DNA from: Thermodesulfovibrio yellowstonii
GTDB taxonomy: Bacteria > Nitrospirota > Thermodesulfovibrionia > Thermodesulfovibrionales > Dissulfurispiraceae
NCBI GenBank assembly: GCA_020724365.1
Contig: DYHD01000006.1
Location: 12,899-61,779, forward strand
DNA: 48,881 nucleotides
Direction: 5' to 3'
The notes beneath the pieces were generated by a model. The model did no database searches and had not been told where the DNA came from. It was given only the letters and a program-made list of their open reading frames with translations. The stretch's first letter is position 1; every line of letters begins with the position of its first letter. Of this stretch, positions 1 through 8,891 are shown in pieces. Both the position numbers and the translations under genes were made by a program.

Positions 1-98
1 CTTGCATCTTGTAGCTTGCATCTTGTAGCTTGCATCTTGTAGCTTGCATCTTGTATCTTGTATCTTGCAGCTTGTAGCTTGTAGCTTGTAGCTTGCAG
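1..98. repeat. Tandem heptamer array, 14 units at the window edge
   Basis: Fourteen consecutive 7-bp units fit the pattern CTTG(C/T)A(T/G). The first seven alternate CTTGCAT and CTTGTAG, giving a 14-bp higher-order period; later units are mostly CTTGTAG or CTTGCAG. The array runs off the left window edge, so its full size is unknown. It ends one base before the stop codon of the leftward sensor kinase gene. No coding or regulatory role is visible. Confidence 0.95.
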
Positions 99-2402
99 CT
101 ATATATTTACAGGTATTCTAATCGTAAAATTGCTGCCTTTTTCATATGCACTTTTTACAATTATATCACCTTTTAAGACCTCTGTCACCAGTTTTTTTGC
201 AAGGTACAACCCAAGACCAGTGCCCGGAACTTTTGCAGTAAGAGGGCTCTCAATACGGACAAATGGCTTGAAAAGTTTAGGTAAATCGTCTTGTTTAATA
301 CCTATTCCCATATCCTCTACAGAGATTTCAACAAAGTTAAGCTGCAAGTTAGTCTTTTCGTCTCTGCTTGAGGCTTTCTGCACGGTAATCCTCACAGAGC
401 CTTTCCCGGTAAACTTTACTGCATTGCTTGCGAGGTTTATCAGGCATTGCAGCAGCCTTCTTTTGTCCGTATGCATGATTTGATGGGGCGCATCAATATT
501 CAATTCTAATCCCTTTTCTTTTGCCTCTTTCTGAAAGGGCATCACCGCATCTATAATCAGGTCGTAAAGGTCAAAATCCGTATATCTGACCTCCAATATC
601 CCCGCCTCTATCTTTGAAATATCTATTACATCATTGATGAGTGCAAGCAGGTGTTTGCCGGATTTCAGTATTACGGCTAAGTTCTCCTTTTGCTCCTGAT
701 TGAGCGTTCCGAGCCATTCATTCAACAAGATACTCGAAAATCCTATTACGGAATTCAGGGGCGTCCTTAATTCATGGCTCATAGATGCGATGAAGATAGA
801 CTTAAGTCTATCAATCTCTTTCAGTTTTTCATTTGCCTTTTCCAGTTCCTCTGTTTTGAAATTGAGGTCTTCAACAATGTTCACCAAAGCAATTTGATTC
901 TCCCGCAAATCGGTTGTCCGTTCCCTTACTTTGTTTTCCAGCATGGCGGCGTTTAAGATGCTCTTTTCATAAAGCTCTGCATTTTCGATGGCCAAAGCAA
1001 TTTGCGGGGTTATCGTTTCGATTAATTTCAGCCCGCTTTCCAGCGGTTTTTTATCCGTCCGCGTAAAGATGCATAAAACACCGATACATTTATCCCCTTT
1101 AATCATAGGAAATGCGGCATGAAACCTGATATCTTCACCCCTTGTCGATTCACGGGTTGCAAATTCGAGCACCTCTTCGCGATTGCGGAGGATAAGAGGC
1201 TTTTTGTTGCGTGCGGACTCCCCGCAGAGGCATTCCCCTATTCTGATTTTATTTGTAGTAAGGTCAAGGATGGTAGCCTCTGAAGTTGCCCTGTGGGCGG
1301 CAAGCTGAAGGGTTGCGTCAGGCTTGACGAGGCAGATTGTGCCGCCTTCAAGTCCGGTTGCATTCAGCACGTGATCGAGTACGGATTCGAGAATATCTTT
1401 CAGGAACAGTTTGCCGCTTATGGTTGTTATTATCCGGTTTATTGTGAGAAGCTTATCAGCCAGCGTTTTCAATCTTTCATCCGCTTTTTTGCGCTCGGTG
1501 ATATCAAGAAATATAACGGCACATTGCTTCGGTACAGGCATGTAAGCAGTAATTGAGTAAAAAGCTCCGAGCAGTTCTGAGCCCAGCTCCAACTGGCGAG
1601 ACTCACCGGTCAGGGCAATCCTGCCATATGTTCCGATCCAGTCTGCATCATCGTTTTCTATCCCGGGTAATACTTGGGTCAGACGTTTGCCAGAGACTTC
1701 AGACACCTTTAGTCCTGTGGTCATTTCAAATCCTTTGTTGGCAGAGACTATTACAAGATCAACCGGGACGCTATTGTCATTCTGTACAACTTCAAACACA
1801 ACGAAGCCAGCCGGCATATTTTCAAAGAGCGCCCGGTATCTCTTCTCTGATTCAATCAGGCTTCTTTCTATACACCTGAGACGCTCATAAGGCAATGTAA
1901 GCGCCTCTTCAGCCTCCATGCGTTCAGTTAGTCCCCGATTAAGCCTCTCTGTTCTTTCCCTTACCTTTTTCTCAAGCTCCTCACCCCTTTCTTTTTGGGC
2001 TTCAATTGATGCCTCAAGGACTTTTGCCTCCTTTTCAAGTTCGTACGCCCGGTCTGCCCTGCGTTTCAGAATGCCGACCAAAAGAACGGAAAAAGGAGTG
2101 ACTATTAGGAGAATAACCATGTGGTTGAAATGTGCAGAGGTATAATGAAAAAGCCTGCCCGGCTCTGAAAAATAATATACGGCGAATATATATGTTATAG
2201 CGGCGCTGATTGCTCCTGCCCTGTAACCTCCGGCGAATGTGGCGTAAATCACTGCAAGCATATATAAAACGGCGGGATTTGGGATGGTGAATATAGTGCG
2301 GTTGATAATCTCGATAGCGCCCAAAGCTGCGAGGGTTATAAATATCCCCGAATTCTTTTGAAGAAAACCTTTGGAGGAATCCTTTAAACTATCTTTATTC
2401 AT
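99..2402 (-). CDS. Membrane-bound PAS/GAF sensor histidine kinase
   Basis: This 767-residue protein has three to four hydrophobic segments at about residues 20-110 that resemble the KdpD-type DUF4118 membrane module. A coiled coil follows (115-175), then a PAS domain (about 185-305), a GAF domain (about 325-480), a second coiled coil and a kinase core. The core has the phospho-acceptor H543 in MSHELRTPLN, an N box around N656, a G1 box VEDMGIGI near 695-702 and a G2 box GTGLGLYLA near 727. There is no receiver domain, so the partner regulator must be separate and is not identified. It lies 53 bp downstream of a PAS protein gene on the same strand, so the two may be co-transcribed. The ligand is unknown. 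Family assignment is firm. Confidence 0.93.
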   Translation of the reverse strand: MNKDSLKDSSKGFLQKNSGIFITLAALGAIEIINRTIFTIPNPAVLYMLAVIYATFAGGYRAGAISAAITYIFAVYYFSEPGRLFHYTSAHFNHMVILLIVTPFSVLLVGILKRRADRAYELEKEAKVLEASIEAQKERGEELEKKVRERTERLNRGLTERMEAEEALTLPYERLRCIERSLIESEKRYRALFENMPAGFVVFEVVQNDNSVPVDLVIVSANKGFEMTTGLKVSEVSGKRLTQVLPGIENDDADWIGTYGRIALTGESRQLELGSELLGAFYSITAYMPVPKQCAVIFLDITERKKADERLKTLADKLLTINRIITTISGKLFLKDILESVLDHVLNATGLEGGTICLVKPDATLQLAAHRATSEATILDLTTNKIRIGECLCGESARNKKPLILRNREEVLEFATRESTRGEDIRFHAAFPMIKGDKCIGVLCIFTRTDKKPLESGLKLIETITPQIALAIENAELYEKSILNAAMLENKVRERTTDLRENQIALVNIVEDLNFKTEELEKANEKLKEIDRLKSIFIASMSHELRTPLNSVIGFSSILLNEWLGTLNQEQKENLAVILKSGKHLLALINDVIDISKIEAGILEVRYTDFDLYDLIIDAVMPFQKEAKEKGLELNIDAPHQIMHTDKRRLLQCLINLASNAVKFTGKGSVRITVQKASSRDEKTNLQLNFVEISVEDMGIGIKQDDLPKLFKPFVRIESPLTAKVPGTGLGLYLAKKLVTEVLKGDIIVKSAYEKGSNFTIRIPVNI

Positions 2403-2455
2403 AGCTTAACGCGCCTGCTTATTTATCAGTCCTTTTGTTTAATAAGAAGTTCTTA

Positions 2456-3625
2456 CTATTTAGCTCTTCTTTCCAATTCCGCTATTTTTTCCTTCAACTC
2501 CTTCATCCTCAATTCCCTGCCTACAAAAACCTTATTCAAACGCTCAAGTTCTTCCGTTTTAGTTTCAAGCTCTTTTGTGCGTTGCCTTACTTTCTCTTCA
2601 AGTTCTTCGTTAAGACTGCGGATTTTCTTTTCCGCCTCCCACTGTACAGTTATATCTCTGAAGATTCCTAATAAACAGTCCTTACCATCAAATACTATTT
2701 GGGACGAATTGATATCAACGTAAAATATGCCCCCATCTCTTCTTTTTACCGGGATATGCCGAGCTGTTATTATCTCCTTTCTCGACAGTTTTTCGAACTG
2801 TTCAATAACATATGGCAAATCCTCCTCAGGATGAATATCGAACACACTCAGCGCGGTCAATTCTTCTTCAGAACAGCCAAGCATTCGGCAAATCCTTTTA
2901 TTACCTGCAAGAAATCTTTTGGTTTCAATATCGGCAAGGAGTATCCCGTCACTTGTATTGTCAAAAAGGATTTTGAGCCTTTCTTCGGATTTTATGAGGG
3001 CATCTTCTGCCTTTTTGCGGGCGGTTATATCGTGGAAAAATACCGTTAAGCCATCTTGAGAAGGGTAAATACGGTTCTCAAACCATCTGTCCCACGGCTT
3101 ATAATATTCTTCAAGCTGCAGGGGATTTTGCTCCTCCAATGCTTTATAGTATGCCTTGTAGAAAGGCTGATCTATGCCTTCGGGAAATTCCGTCCAGATG
3201 TGCCTGCCGATAAGCTGTTCAGGCTTTCTGTTGAACAATTGAGCGGCCTGAGTGTTTACATAAGTATACATCCAGTTTTTATCAAGTGATATGCAAGCAT
3301 CGCTTACCCTTTCGAGGATTTCCGTAACCTGTTTTTTTGAATTTTCTGCCTCTGTGCGGGACTGCTGCTCCGAAATCAGCAGCCGCTCCTTATCATGATT
3401 GTAACGGGTCATTATAGATTGATAGCCTTTAAGCAATAGATATAAAATTAAAGTCGTAACGGCTACAAAAAACCAGCCCTTATAGGTTTGAAATTTGGTG
3501 AGCATCCGGGAATTCTGTATGACATCTGCGAGGAGCCAGTCCGAAAAAAAAATCCATAATCCCGCAATAACGGCGTATGTTAACGCAATGGAGAAAGGGC
3601 TTAGTTTTTTAGTAGGGTTTTTCAT
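2456..3625 (-). CDS. Membrane PAS-PAS sensor protein without kinase domain
   Basis: This 389-residue protein has two membrane segments (about 13-33 and 50-67), PAS domains at about 100-205 and 212-330, and a C-terminal coiled coil (about 335-389). It ends where a HisKA domain would normally begin, in the sequence NKVFVGRELRMKELKEKI. This natural end is common in Nitrospirota and Desulfobacterota PAS proteins, so I do not read it as truncation. It may act as a sensory adaptor for a kinase, for example the one encoded 53 bp downstream. PAS2 contains the usual IFRDIT exit motif. The signal and partner are unknown. Confidence 0.88.
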   Translation of the reverse strand: MKNPTKKLSPFSIALTYAVIAGLWIFFSDWLLADVIQNSRMLTKFQTYKGWFFVAVTTLILYLLLKGYQSIMTRYNHDKERLLISEQQSRTEAENSKKQVTEILERVSDACISLDKNWMYTYVNTQAAQLFNRKPEQLIGRHIWTEFPEGIDQPFYKAYYKALEEQNPLQLEEYYKPWDRWFENRIYPSQDGLTVFFHDITARKKAEDALIKSEERLKILFDNTSDGILLADIETKRFLAGNKRICRMLGCSEEELTALSVFDIHPEEDLPYVIEQFEKLSRKEIITARHIPVKRRDGGIFYVDINSSQIVFDGKDCLLGIFRDITVQWEAEKKIRSLNEELEEKVRQRTKELETKTEELERLNKVFVGRELRMKELKEKIAELERRAK

Positions 3626-3988
3626 TCCGGTCTTTTAAAATATAGTTCAATTTCCCTGTAAAAATACTGCTAAACGCCTTAATAATCACTGGTTAGGTGC
3701 TAAAATATTAACAACAGCATCCTCATTTTCTGATAATACATTATTGTCTCAAAAAACCAGAATAAAGAGGTTGTTGCCACGAATACAATTGTATCATAAT
3801 ATAATATAATATAATAAAATTAATAAGAGGTTTGAGGATACCCAAAAATAGCGATAGGATTTTTAGGAGACATTGGGAATAGCTTTTCGCTCATTCTCGG
3901 AAGGCGTCCTTGCCTTCCTCCAGGGTAAAATGAGATTTTCCTGCTGCGAAAGTTAACTAATTTAGAAGAATCTTTTACGAGGTGCAAC
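3626..3988. other. Divergent intergenic region with AT-rich tract
   Basis: This 363-bp spacer separates two divergent signalling genes. It contains a candidate rightward promoter, a run of TATAA-type repeats at about 3797-3818, and no credible reading frame. The leader of the rightward gene would be about 180 nt long, with a ribosome site (ACGAGGTG) at about 3976-3983 before the ATG at 3989. Confidence 0.7.
3774..3802 (+). promoter_or_regulatory. Candidate sigma70 promoter with palindromic spacer
   Basis: TTGCCA at 3774-3779 and TAATAT at 3797-3802 are separated by 17 bp. The spacer contains a perfect 12-bp palindrome, ATACAATTGTAT (3783-3794), which could be an operator. It would drive the hybrid kinase gene at 3989. 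This is a pattern match only. Confidence 0.4.
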
Positions 3989-6013
3989 ATGAAGGTTCTA
4001 ATCGCAGAAGACAATTATGATGACAGAAAGATGCTGAAGTATACCCTCGAGCATCAAGGTAATACAACAATCGAAGCTGGTAACGGGAAAAAAGCTCTGG
4101 AGCTTGCGTCTGCAAATATCCCCGACCTTATTATTTCGGATGCGCTTATGCCTGATATGGACGGCTTTGAGTTTTTGAGGGCTATAAAATCCGACGACAA
4201 GCTCAAAGATATTCCTTTTATCTTTTATTCCGCTACTTACATTGGCGATAAGGAAGAGGCGCTTGCCCTGTCGCTTGGCGCCGACGCATTTATTGCCAAA
4301 CCAAAGGAACCCGATGAATTCTGGAATGAGATACTTGCGATAATCGAAAATTCAAAGCTCAAAAAAAGAAAGCACTCAGATTCACATCTGGTCAAGGATG
4401 ATGAAGAATACTTAAAGAGCTATTCAAAAATCGTAGCGACAAAGCTTGAAGAGAAAGTAAAAGAACTCAATGACGCCATACAAAAGATTGAACTGACGGA
4501 GAGCAGATATACAAACCTTTTCAACAGCATGAGGGATGTAATCATCATAACGGACATAGAGCGGAATATACTCGAAGTCAATCAACCTGCATTAAGAAAT
4601 ATTTTCGGTTATGAAAGCGATGAGGTTATTGGAAAAAACACCCGCATCTTTTTTGCCAATGAAGAGGATTATCATAAAACCGGTGTGGAGATATTCGATT
4701 TAAAGGAATATATCGAAGATGTGATTTTTGAGATTCTTTACAAAAGGAAAAACGGTGAAGTATTTGCAGGGGAACTTCATGCGCATAAATTTCTCGACAA
4801 AACCGGCGTGCCTCTTGGAAATATGGGAATAATAAGGGACATAACCGACCGAAAGAAACTCGAGGCTCAGTTGATTCATTCCCAGAAAATGGAAGCCGTA
4901 GGCAGGCTTGCAGGGGGATTAGCCCATGACTTCAACAATATTCTTACGGCCATGATAGGTTACTGCACACTTTCTAAGATGAAAATGAGTGAAGACGACC
5001 CCCAAAGGCATTATATAGAGCAAATACTCACATTATCCGAAAAAGCGGCTTCATTAACGAATGGTCTCCTTGCATTCAGCAGGAAGCAGGTGATGAAACT
5101 TGAACCTGTTAATATCAACGAGGTCATAAAAAAGGTCGAAAAACTCTTTTCGAGATTAATCGGCGAAGATATTTCCATTAAAATCGCTTTTAAAGAAAAC
5201 AATTTGTACATACTTGCTGACAATATTCAGATTGAGCAGGTTTTGTTCAACCTCGCCACCAATGCACGCGATGCTATGCCGAATGGAGGCATCCTTGCTA
5301 TCACTACTGAGCATACGAGGATAGACAATCTTTTCATTGATATGCACGGCTATGGTAGCTTAGGAGATTACGCCCTCATAACTGTGTCGGACAGTGGAAT
5401 CGGAATGGAAAAAGATATATTGCAAAATATATTTGAACCGTTTTTTACAACGAAAGAACTCGGAAGGGGCACCGGTCTCGGGCTCTCGATCGTTTACGGG
5501 ATAATAAAACAGCATAACGGTTTTATCAATGCCTATAGCGAAAAAAATAAAGGAACGACCTTCAAGATTTATTTGCCTTTGATAAGACCCAGCAGCATAA
5601 TAATTGAAGAAGAATGCGAACATTTACCAATGGTTGGAGGGACGGAAACGATTCTGCTCGTAGAAGATGATGCCGACTCTAGAAATGTGACAAAGATCAT
5701 CCTGCAGCATGCTGGCTATCATATGATTGAAGCAGCCGACGGCAAAGAGGCAATAAAGAAATTCATACAATATAAAGACCTTGTTGATTTCCTGCTGCTT
5801 GATGTTGTCCTGCCGCTAAAAAGCGGGAAAGAAGTATACGATGAAATCCGTAATATCCGGACTGATATTAAAACTCTGTTTATCAGCGGGTATACTGCAG
5901 ATATTATCAATAGTAAAGGGCTGCTGAGAGAAGGGTTGGAGTTTATCGCAAAGCCGATTCAACCAAAAATATTATTGCAGAAAATCAGGGAAATACTTGA
6001 TAAGACGGTCTGA
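3989..6013 (+). CDS. Receiver-PAS-histidine kinase-receiver hybrid
   Basis: This soluble 674-residue hybrid kinase has an N-terminal receiver (1-120; phospho-acceptor D51, conserved K104), a linker helix, a PAS domain (about 170-290) and a HisKA domain with H313 in [11 protein letters not shown]. The ATPase domain has its N box at about 421-430, DSGIGM at about 468-473 and GTGLGLS at about 494. A C-terminal receiver (about 552-674) carries D605 and K655. The double-receiver layout points to a phosphorelay node rather than a simple two-component sensor. No membrane segment is present. The start is supported by a good ribosome site a few bases upstream. It is flanked by divergent sensor genes upstream and the accessory island downstream. 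Confidence 0.94.
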   Translation: MKVLIAEDNYDDRKMLKYTLEHQGNTTIEAGNGKKALELASANIPDLIISDALMPDMDGFEFLRAIKSDDKLKDIPFIFYSATYIGDKEEALALSLGADAFIAKPKEPDEFWNEILAIIENSKLKKRKHSDSHLVKDDEEYLKSYSKIVATKLEEKVKELNDAIQKIELTESRYTNLFNSMRDVIIITDIERNILEVNQPALRNIFGYESDEVIGKNTRIFFANEEDYHKTGVEIFDLKEYIEDVIFEILYKRKNGEVFAGELHAHKFLDKTGVPLGNMGIIRDITDRKKLEAQLIHSQKMEAVGRLAGGLAHDFNNILTAMIGYCTLSKMKMSEDDPQRHYIEQILTLSEKAASLTNGLLAFSRKQVMKLEPVNINEVIKKVEKLFSRLIGEDISIKIAFKENNLYILADNIQIEQVLFNLATNARDAMPNGGILAITTEHTRIDNLFIDMHGYGSLGDYALITVSDSGIGMEKDILQNIFEPFFTTKELGRGTGLGLSIVYGIIKQHNGFINAYSEKNKGTTFKIYLPLIRPSSIIIEEECEHLPMVGGTETILLVEDDADSRNVTKIILQHAGYHMIEAADGKEAIKKFIQYKDLVDFLLLDVVLPLKSGKEVYDEIRNIRTDIKTLFISGYTADIINSKGLLREGLEFIAKPIQPKILLQKIREILDKTV

Positions 6014-6213
6014 ATAGCCTGATATATCGCTTTATTGCATTTAGTTGCTACTGCAATCAACGGAGGCTTTTGACTGTTTAGATGCAAATCAAATGAGACA
6101 AAATTGGCAATTGAAATAAGAAGTGGTATTCTTAGAAAATAAGGAGGATATCACTACGGGAATCAATGATGACAGAAGACATTTAAAGTAATACTTTAGA
6201 CTTAACCTGACAG

Positions 6214-6474
6214 TCCTTCTTTTTAAAGTACACCATACCTAAAATCCTCATTTCGTAAACGGCACAATACGGTAAAGAAAGCCACCCTTTGAAAACTGAG
6301 CATCGCCTTCATTTTCTTTTCTGAATTTTATTAATTCTTCTTCAGTTGGGATGTATTTCTCAAAATGATAAGGTATGTTATCGATATAAATCGTAACGCC
6401 ATACATATGCTCGCCAATTTTTGTCTTTTTAGAATGATATGGCCCCTCCATGTCAACGATGATGCTTGTATTGG
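6214..6474. repeat. Direct repeat, copy A (about 260 bp)
   Basis: This is nearly identical to 7825-8086. By eye there are five substitutions and one single-base indel. It contains the 3' part of a small gene and about 30 bp beyond its stop. The right boundary is sharp at the GTATTGG shared by both copies, after which the sequences diverge completely. Confidence 0.93.
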
Positions 6475-6484
6475 ATATTTGCAT
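6248..6484 (-). pseudogene. 5'-truncated second copy of the 87-residue orphan gene
   Basis: The frame encodes 78 residues. Its last 73 match the protein at 7860-8123 with two differences (Thr/Ile and Met/Ile). The first 14 codons of the parent are replaced by a short unrelated start (MQISN), because the duplicated segment begins inside the gene. It lacks the parent's ribosome site, and the stop of an HNH nuclease remnant lies only 4 bp upstream. It is probably a dead copy left by duplication, although a protein could still be made from the ATG at 6484. Confidence 0.75.
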
Positions 6485-6488
6485 TTGC

Positions 6489-7238
6489 CTATATTATCTC
6501 AAAATTACTTTCACCCCAAGCATGGCATTTTGGGCATCCGACAGGCTCTCTGATTTCAGCATCACCCTTTGTAACCCAATCAGGACATTTGTCAATATAT
6601 TCATTCAGGGTCATCATCATTAGATGCTACACAATATGTATAATCGTTGAATTGGAAGATGAGTTCATCGCCGTTATATCCACAATTTTTACATCTATAT
6701 ATTGCTCCCTCCTTTTCCTGATTTTTTTCTTCCCATTTGGTCTTGGAATATGGCCATTAACTCCATGAAAATCATAGCAGTCAAAAATACATTTGCAAAA
6801 ATTAATCATTTTTTCATCATGAATTTTTACAGCTTGCTTATACAATTTAATAAAGTACCGTTTCCCCGCCTCTATCTGTGAGTAATTCTTCTTGATAAGA
6901 TTATGTTCCATGTATAGAGTTTGTCCATTATCAATAGAATCGTCGCCGCCCTTATTTTTGGGTTTTACATGATCTGCATGGATTTCAACACTATCAGCCC
7001 GCCCTTTTCCGCATACAACGCATTTATAATCATCTCTTTTAAAAATTGCCTCTTTAACTTCTGAAGGGAAATCGAACAGGGCAACTTCTTTGATGTGGTA
7101 AGGGGCATAGCGATAAACTCCTTTGCTAACCTTGATTAATTTTCCTTCTTGATTAAGCTTACGGATAGCTCTCCATGGGTCTCGTGGTGGCTCAGGGTTA
7201 TCTTTAGTGCCAACAAGCGATACTATGCAGCAGAAAGT
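6489..7238 (-). pseudogene. HNH endonuclease with C-terminal zinc ribbons, broken
   Basis: Reading leftward from 7238 there is an open frame with no start codon. It encodes a typical HNH core: FKRDDYKCVVCG, then IHADHVKPKNKGG and an SIDNGQTL helix. The frame then runs out of register. A single-base loss in the A7 run near 6725 restores a zinc-ribbon segment (AIYRCKNCGYNGDE). A second shift near 6615 restores the tail (KCPDW, then GCPKCHAWG) to the stop at 6489. Two frameshifts plus a missing 5' end make it a pseudogene. The upstream break lies only 7 bp from the stop of the DUF5615 gene. The ATG at 6911 lies inside the HNH domain and is not the native start. Confidence 0.8.
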
Positions 7239-7245
7239 TTAAGCA

Positions 7246-7593
7246 TTACCCGATTAGACGAACCTTTCCTTCGGTAATTATTGCAAGTTTATTTCTCATA
7301 TCTATTTTTTGCTCTTTTAACATAGTGAGAAAGTTTAGCAGATATTTTAAAACTATTGAGGGATTTTTGCTTCTTAATCTTAATATCAAAGAACTTGCTC
7401 CAAAATTACGATAGAGCTCACCAAAATCCAAATCATATGTAACAATGAGTCTTTCTTCAGCTACAGCCATCTCAACTATTTTTTTATCATCGTAACCCTT
7501 GCAACATTCACGGATGCTTTTCACATCATATTTTAGTGTTCTTAGACGAGATGTTATTTCTGGAGACATGTTTTCATCTATGAGTAGTTTCAA
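7246..7593 (-). CDS. DUF5615 PIN-like ribonuclease, putative toxin
   Basis: This 115-residue protein starts MKLLIDENMSPE and has the acidic residues of the Mut7-C/PIN-like DUF5615 fold: D6-E7, D35-D36, and D54/D56 in TYDLDFGEL. These would form the metal-dependent nuclease site. Its start overlaps the end of the DUF433 gene by 20 bp, so the two are translationally coupled. The DUF433-DUF5615 pair is a recognised candidate type II toxin-antitoxin arrangement. The RNA target is unknown. All the expected acidic residues are present, so the gene looks intact. Confidence 0.85.
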   Translation of the reverse strand: MKLLIDENMSPEITSRLRTLKYDVKSIRECCKGYDDKKIVEMAVAEERLIVTYDLDFGELYRNFGASSLILRLRSKNPSIVLKYLLNFLTMLKEQKIDMRNKLAIITEGKVRLIG

Positions 7594-7816
7594 GTTTTAT
7601 CTCCGCAATATGTTTAACAGTATCAGAAGCAAATCTTATTGCAGCCCGAATATCTTCTTCAGTTAAATCAGGATAAAATTTGATTATCTTTTTAACGGAC
7701 GTGCCTTCTGCAAGCAGATCAAGTACAACATAAAGCGGTATTCGAGTGCCTTTAAATACAGGCTTCCCAAGCAGAATTCTAGGGTTGATTTCTATCCTCT
7801 CACTGTAATTTATCAT
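7574..7816 (-). CDS. DUF433 antitoxin-like protein
   Basis: This 80-residue DUF433 protein has the family signature (NPRILLGKPVFKGTRIP) near residues 12-28 and a helix-turn-helix-like middle part (YPDLTEEDIRAAIRFA). It has a very strong ribosome site, AAGGAGGTG, a few bases before the ATG. DUF433 proteins usually precede a PIN-like partner, as here, and are thought to act as antitoxin and possibly autoregulator. It lies between two direct repeats, suggesting the pair travels as a module. Confidence 0.86.
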   Translation of the reverse strand: MINYSERIEINPRILLGKPVFKGTRIPLYVVLDLLAEGTSVKKIIKFYPDLTEEDIRAAIRFASDTVKHIAEIKLETTHR

Positions 7817-7824
7817 TTAACACC

Positions 7825-8086
7825 TCCTTCTTTTTTAAAGCACACCATACCTAAAATCCTCATTTCGTAAACGGCACAATACGGTAAAGAAAGCCACCCT
7901 TTGAAAACTGAGCATCGCCTTCATTTTCTTTTCTGAATTTTATTAATTCTTCTTCAGTTGGGATGTATTTCTCAAAATGATAAGGTATGTTATCGATATA
8001 AATCGTAACGCCATATATATGCTCGCCAATTTTTATCTTTTTAGAATGATATGGACCCTCCATGTCAACGATGATACTTGTATTGG
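7825..8086. repeat. Direct repeat, copy B (about 260 bp)
   Basis: This is the parental partner of the copy at 6214-6474, in the same orientation. The two copies enclose about 1.35 kb carrying the HNH remnant and the toxin-antitoxin pair. This copy lies inside the intact 87-codon gene, so it is the likely source. Confidence 0.93.
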
Positions 8087-8123
8087 TCTCTCGATTTTCA
8101 ATTTCAACAAGATGTGGTTTCAT
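7860..8123 (-). CDS. Orphan 87-residue protein in restriction operon
   Basis: I do not recognise this family. The 87-residue protein is soluble and mixed alpha/beta. A central stretch (HIYGVTIYIDNIPYHFEKY) resembles a beta hairpin, followed by a charged helix (PTEEELIKFRKEN). A good ribosome site, AGGAGATATC, precedes the ATG. It begins 17 bp after the restriction endonuclease gene on the same strand, so it is the third gene of a methyltransferase-nuclease-small protein operon. A role in controlling or assisting the restriction system is possible but only inferred from position. Confidence 0.7.
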   Translation of the reverse strand: MKPHLVEIENRETNTSIIVDMEGPYHSKKIKIGEHIYGVTIYIDNIPYHFEKYIPTEEELIKFRKENEGDAQFSKGGFLYRIVPFTK

Positions 8124-8140
8124 GATATCTCCTGATTTGT

Positions 8141-8881
8141 CTATTCTTGAGTGTTTAAAATCCTTTTCAAATCATCAATAAACTTGTCAAAAGTTTTTAC
8201 TTTATTGCTTTCTTCTATTTTTGTTTCACTCATTACATAACTTCCATCTGTATCAACTTCAACTATTGCCCTTCCCTTTTTGGCTGGTATTTTAGTTATC
8301 AGAGTTTCATCTTCGTCAGGTGTAACAAAATAAACTCTTATATGTTTTGTGGCTTCATCCTGTGAAAGTTTGATCTTCCAATATCCTGTTTGTGCAATCC
8401 GCTCTCGTAAAGTAACCTTGCTGGATATAACAGCAACGATATTGTATGTATTTGGATTATAAATTATTATATCTACATCGGGGAGATGAGAACCAAATTC
8501 ATCATAGTCAACAAGTAGATGTTTTTTTACTATGCTGAGCTCTTTAGAAAGATTTCTGCTATTAGTCCTTTCTAAAGTATTTCCTTCAACAATATTTAGA
8601 CCAAGGCTTTCTATTTCATCTTTGATTATATGAATAACAAGTTTTTCAAGGTTTTTTCCTTTAAATGCACGCCATGACTGTTCATGGTCAGGGGTTTTAC
8701 CCTTTGCCCTTGCCTTTGCAGCGGTATCACTTCTTAAAAAATATTCCCTATGGATACCCTTTGCCTCTTGCAGTAGTTTAGAAATATACTTATAAGTTTC
8801 AATACCATATATCGCCTTCTTTTGGTTATAAAGATTCAGTAAGTCGTTAAAGGTCATCCTTTTCCTTTTCTTCTTTTTCAT
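8141..8881 (-). CDS. Type II restriction endonuclease, BsaWI-like
   Basis: The protein has 246 residues from the ATG at 8881. A longer frame from a TTG at 8920 would overlap the methyltransferase gene; the ATG gives a 10-bp gap and is preferred. The middle holds a likely nuclease core: LPDVDIIIYNP followed by AVISSKVTLRERIAQTGYWK. The PD...(S)xK...E layout and the LRERIAQ block resemble the CCGG-recognising group that includes BsaWI. It follows a dedicated DNA methyltransferase gene, which supports the assignment. Cleavage specificity cannot be read from the sequence; a CCGG-centred site is a guess from the family. Confidence 0.75.
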   Translation of the reverse strand: MKKKKRKRMTFNDLLNLYNQKKAIYGIETYKYISKLLQEAKGIHREYFLRSDTAAKARAKGKTPDHEQSWRAFKGKNLEKLVIHIIKDEIESLGLNIVEGNTLERTNSRNLSKELSIVKKHLLVDYDEFGSHLPDVDIIIYNPNTYNIVAVISSKVTLRERIAQTGYWKIKLSQDEATKHIRVYFVTPDEDETLITKIPAKKGRAIVEVDTDGSYVMSETKIEESNKVKTFDKFIDDLKRILNTQE

Positions 8882-8891
8882 AACAAGATTT

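Noticed and set aside
1..98. CRISPR array at the left edge
   Set aside because: Units are 7 bp with no spacers.
6627..6911. 94-residue leftward frame as a real gene
   Set aside because: It begins inside the HNH domain and its second half reads the zinc ribbon out of frame.
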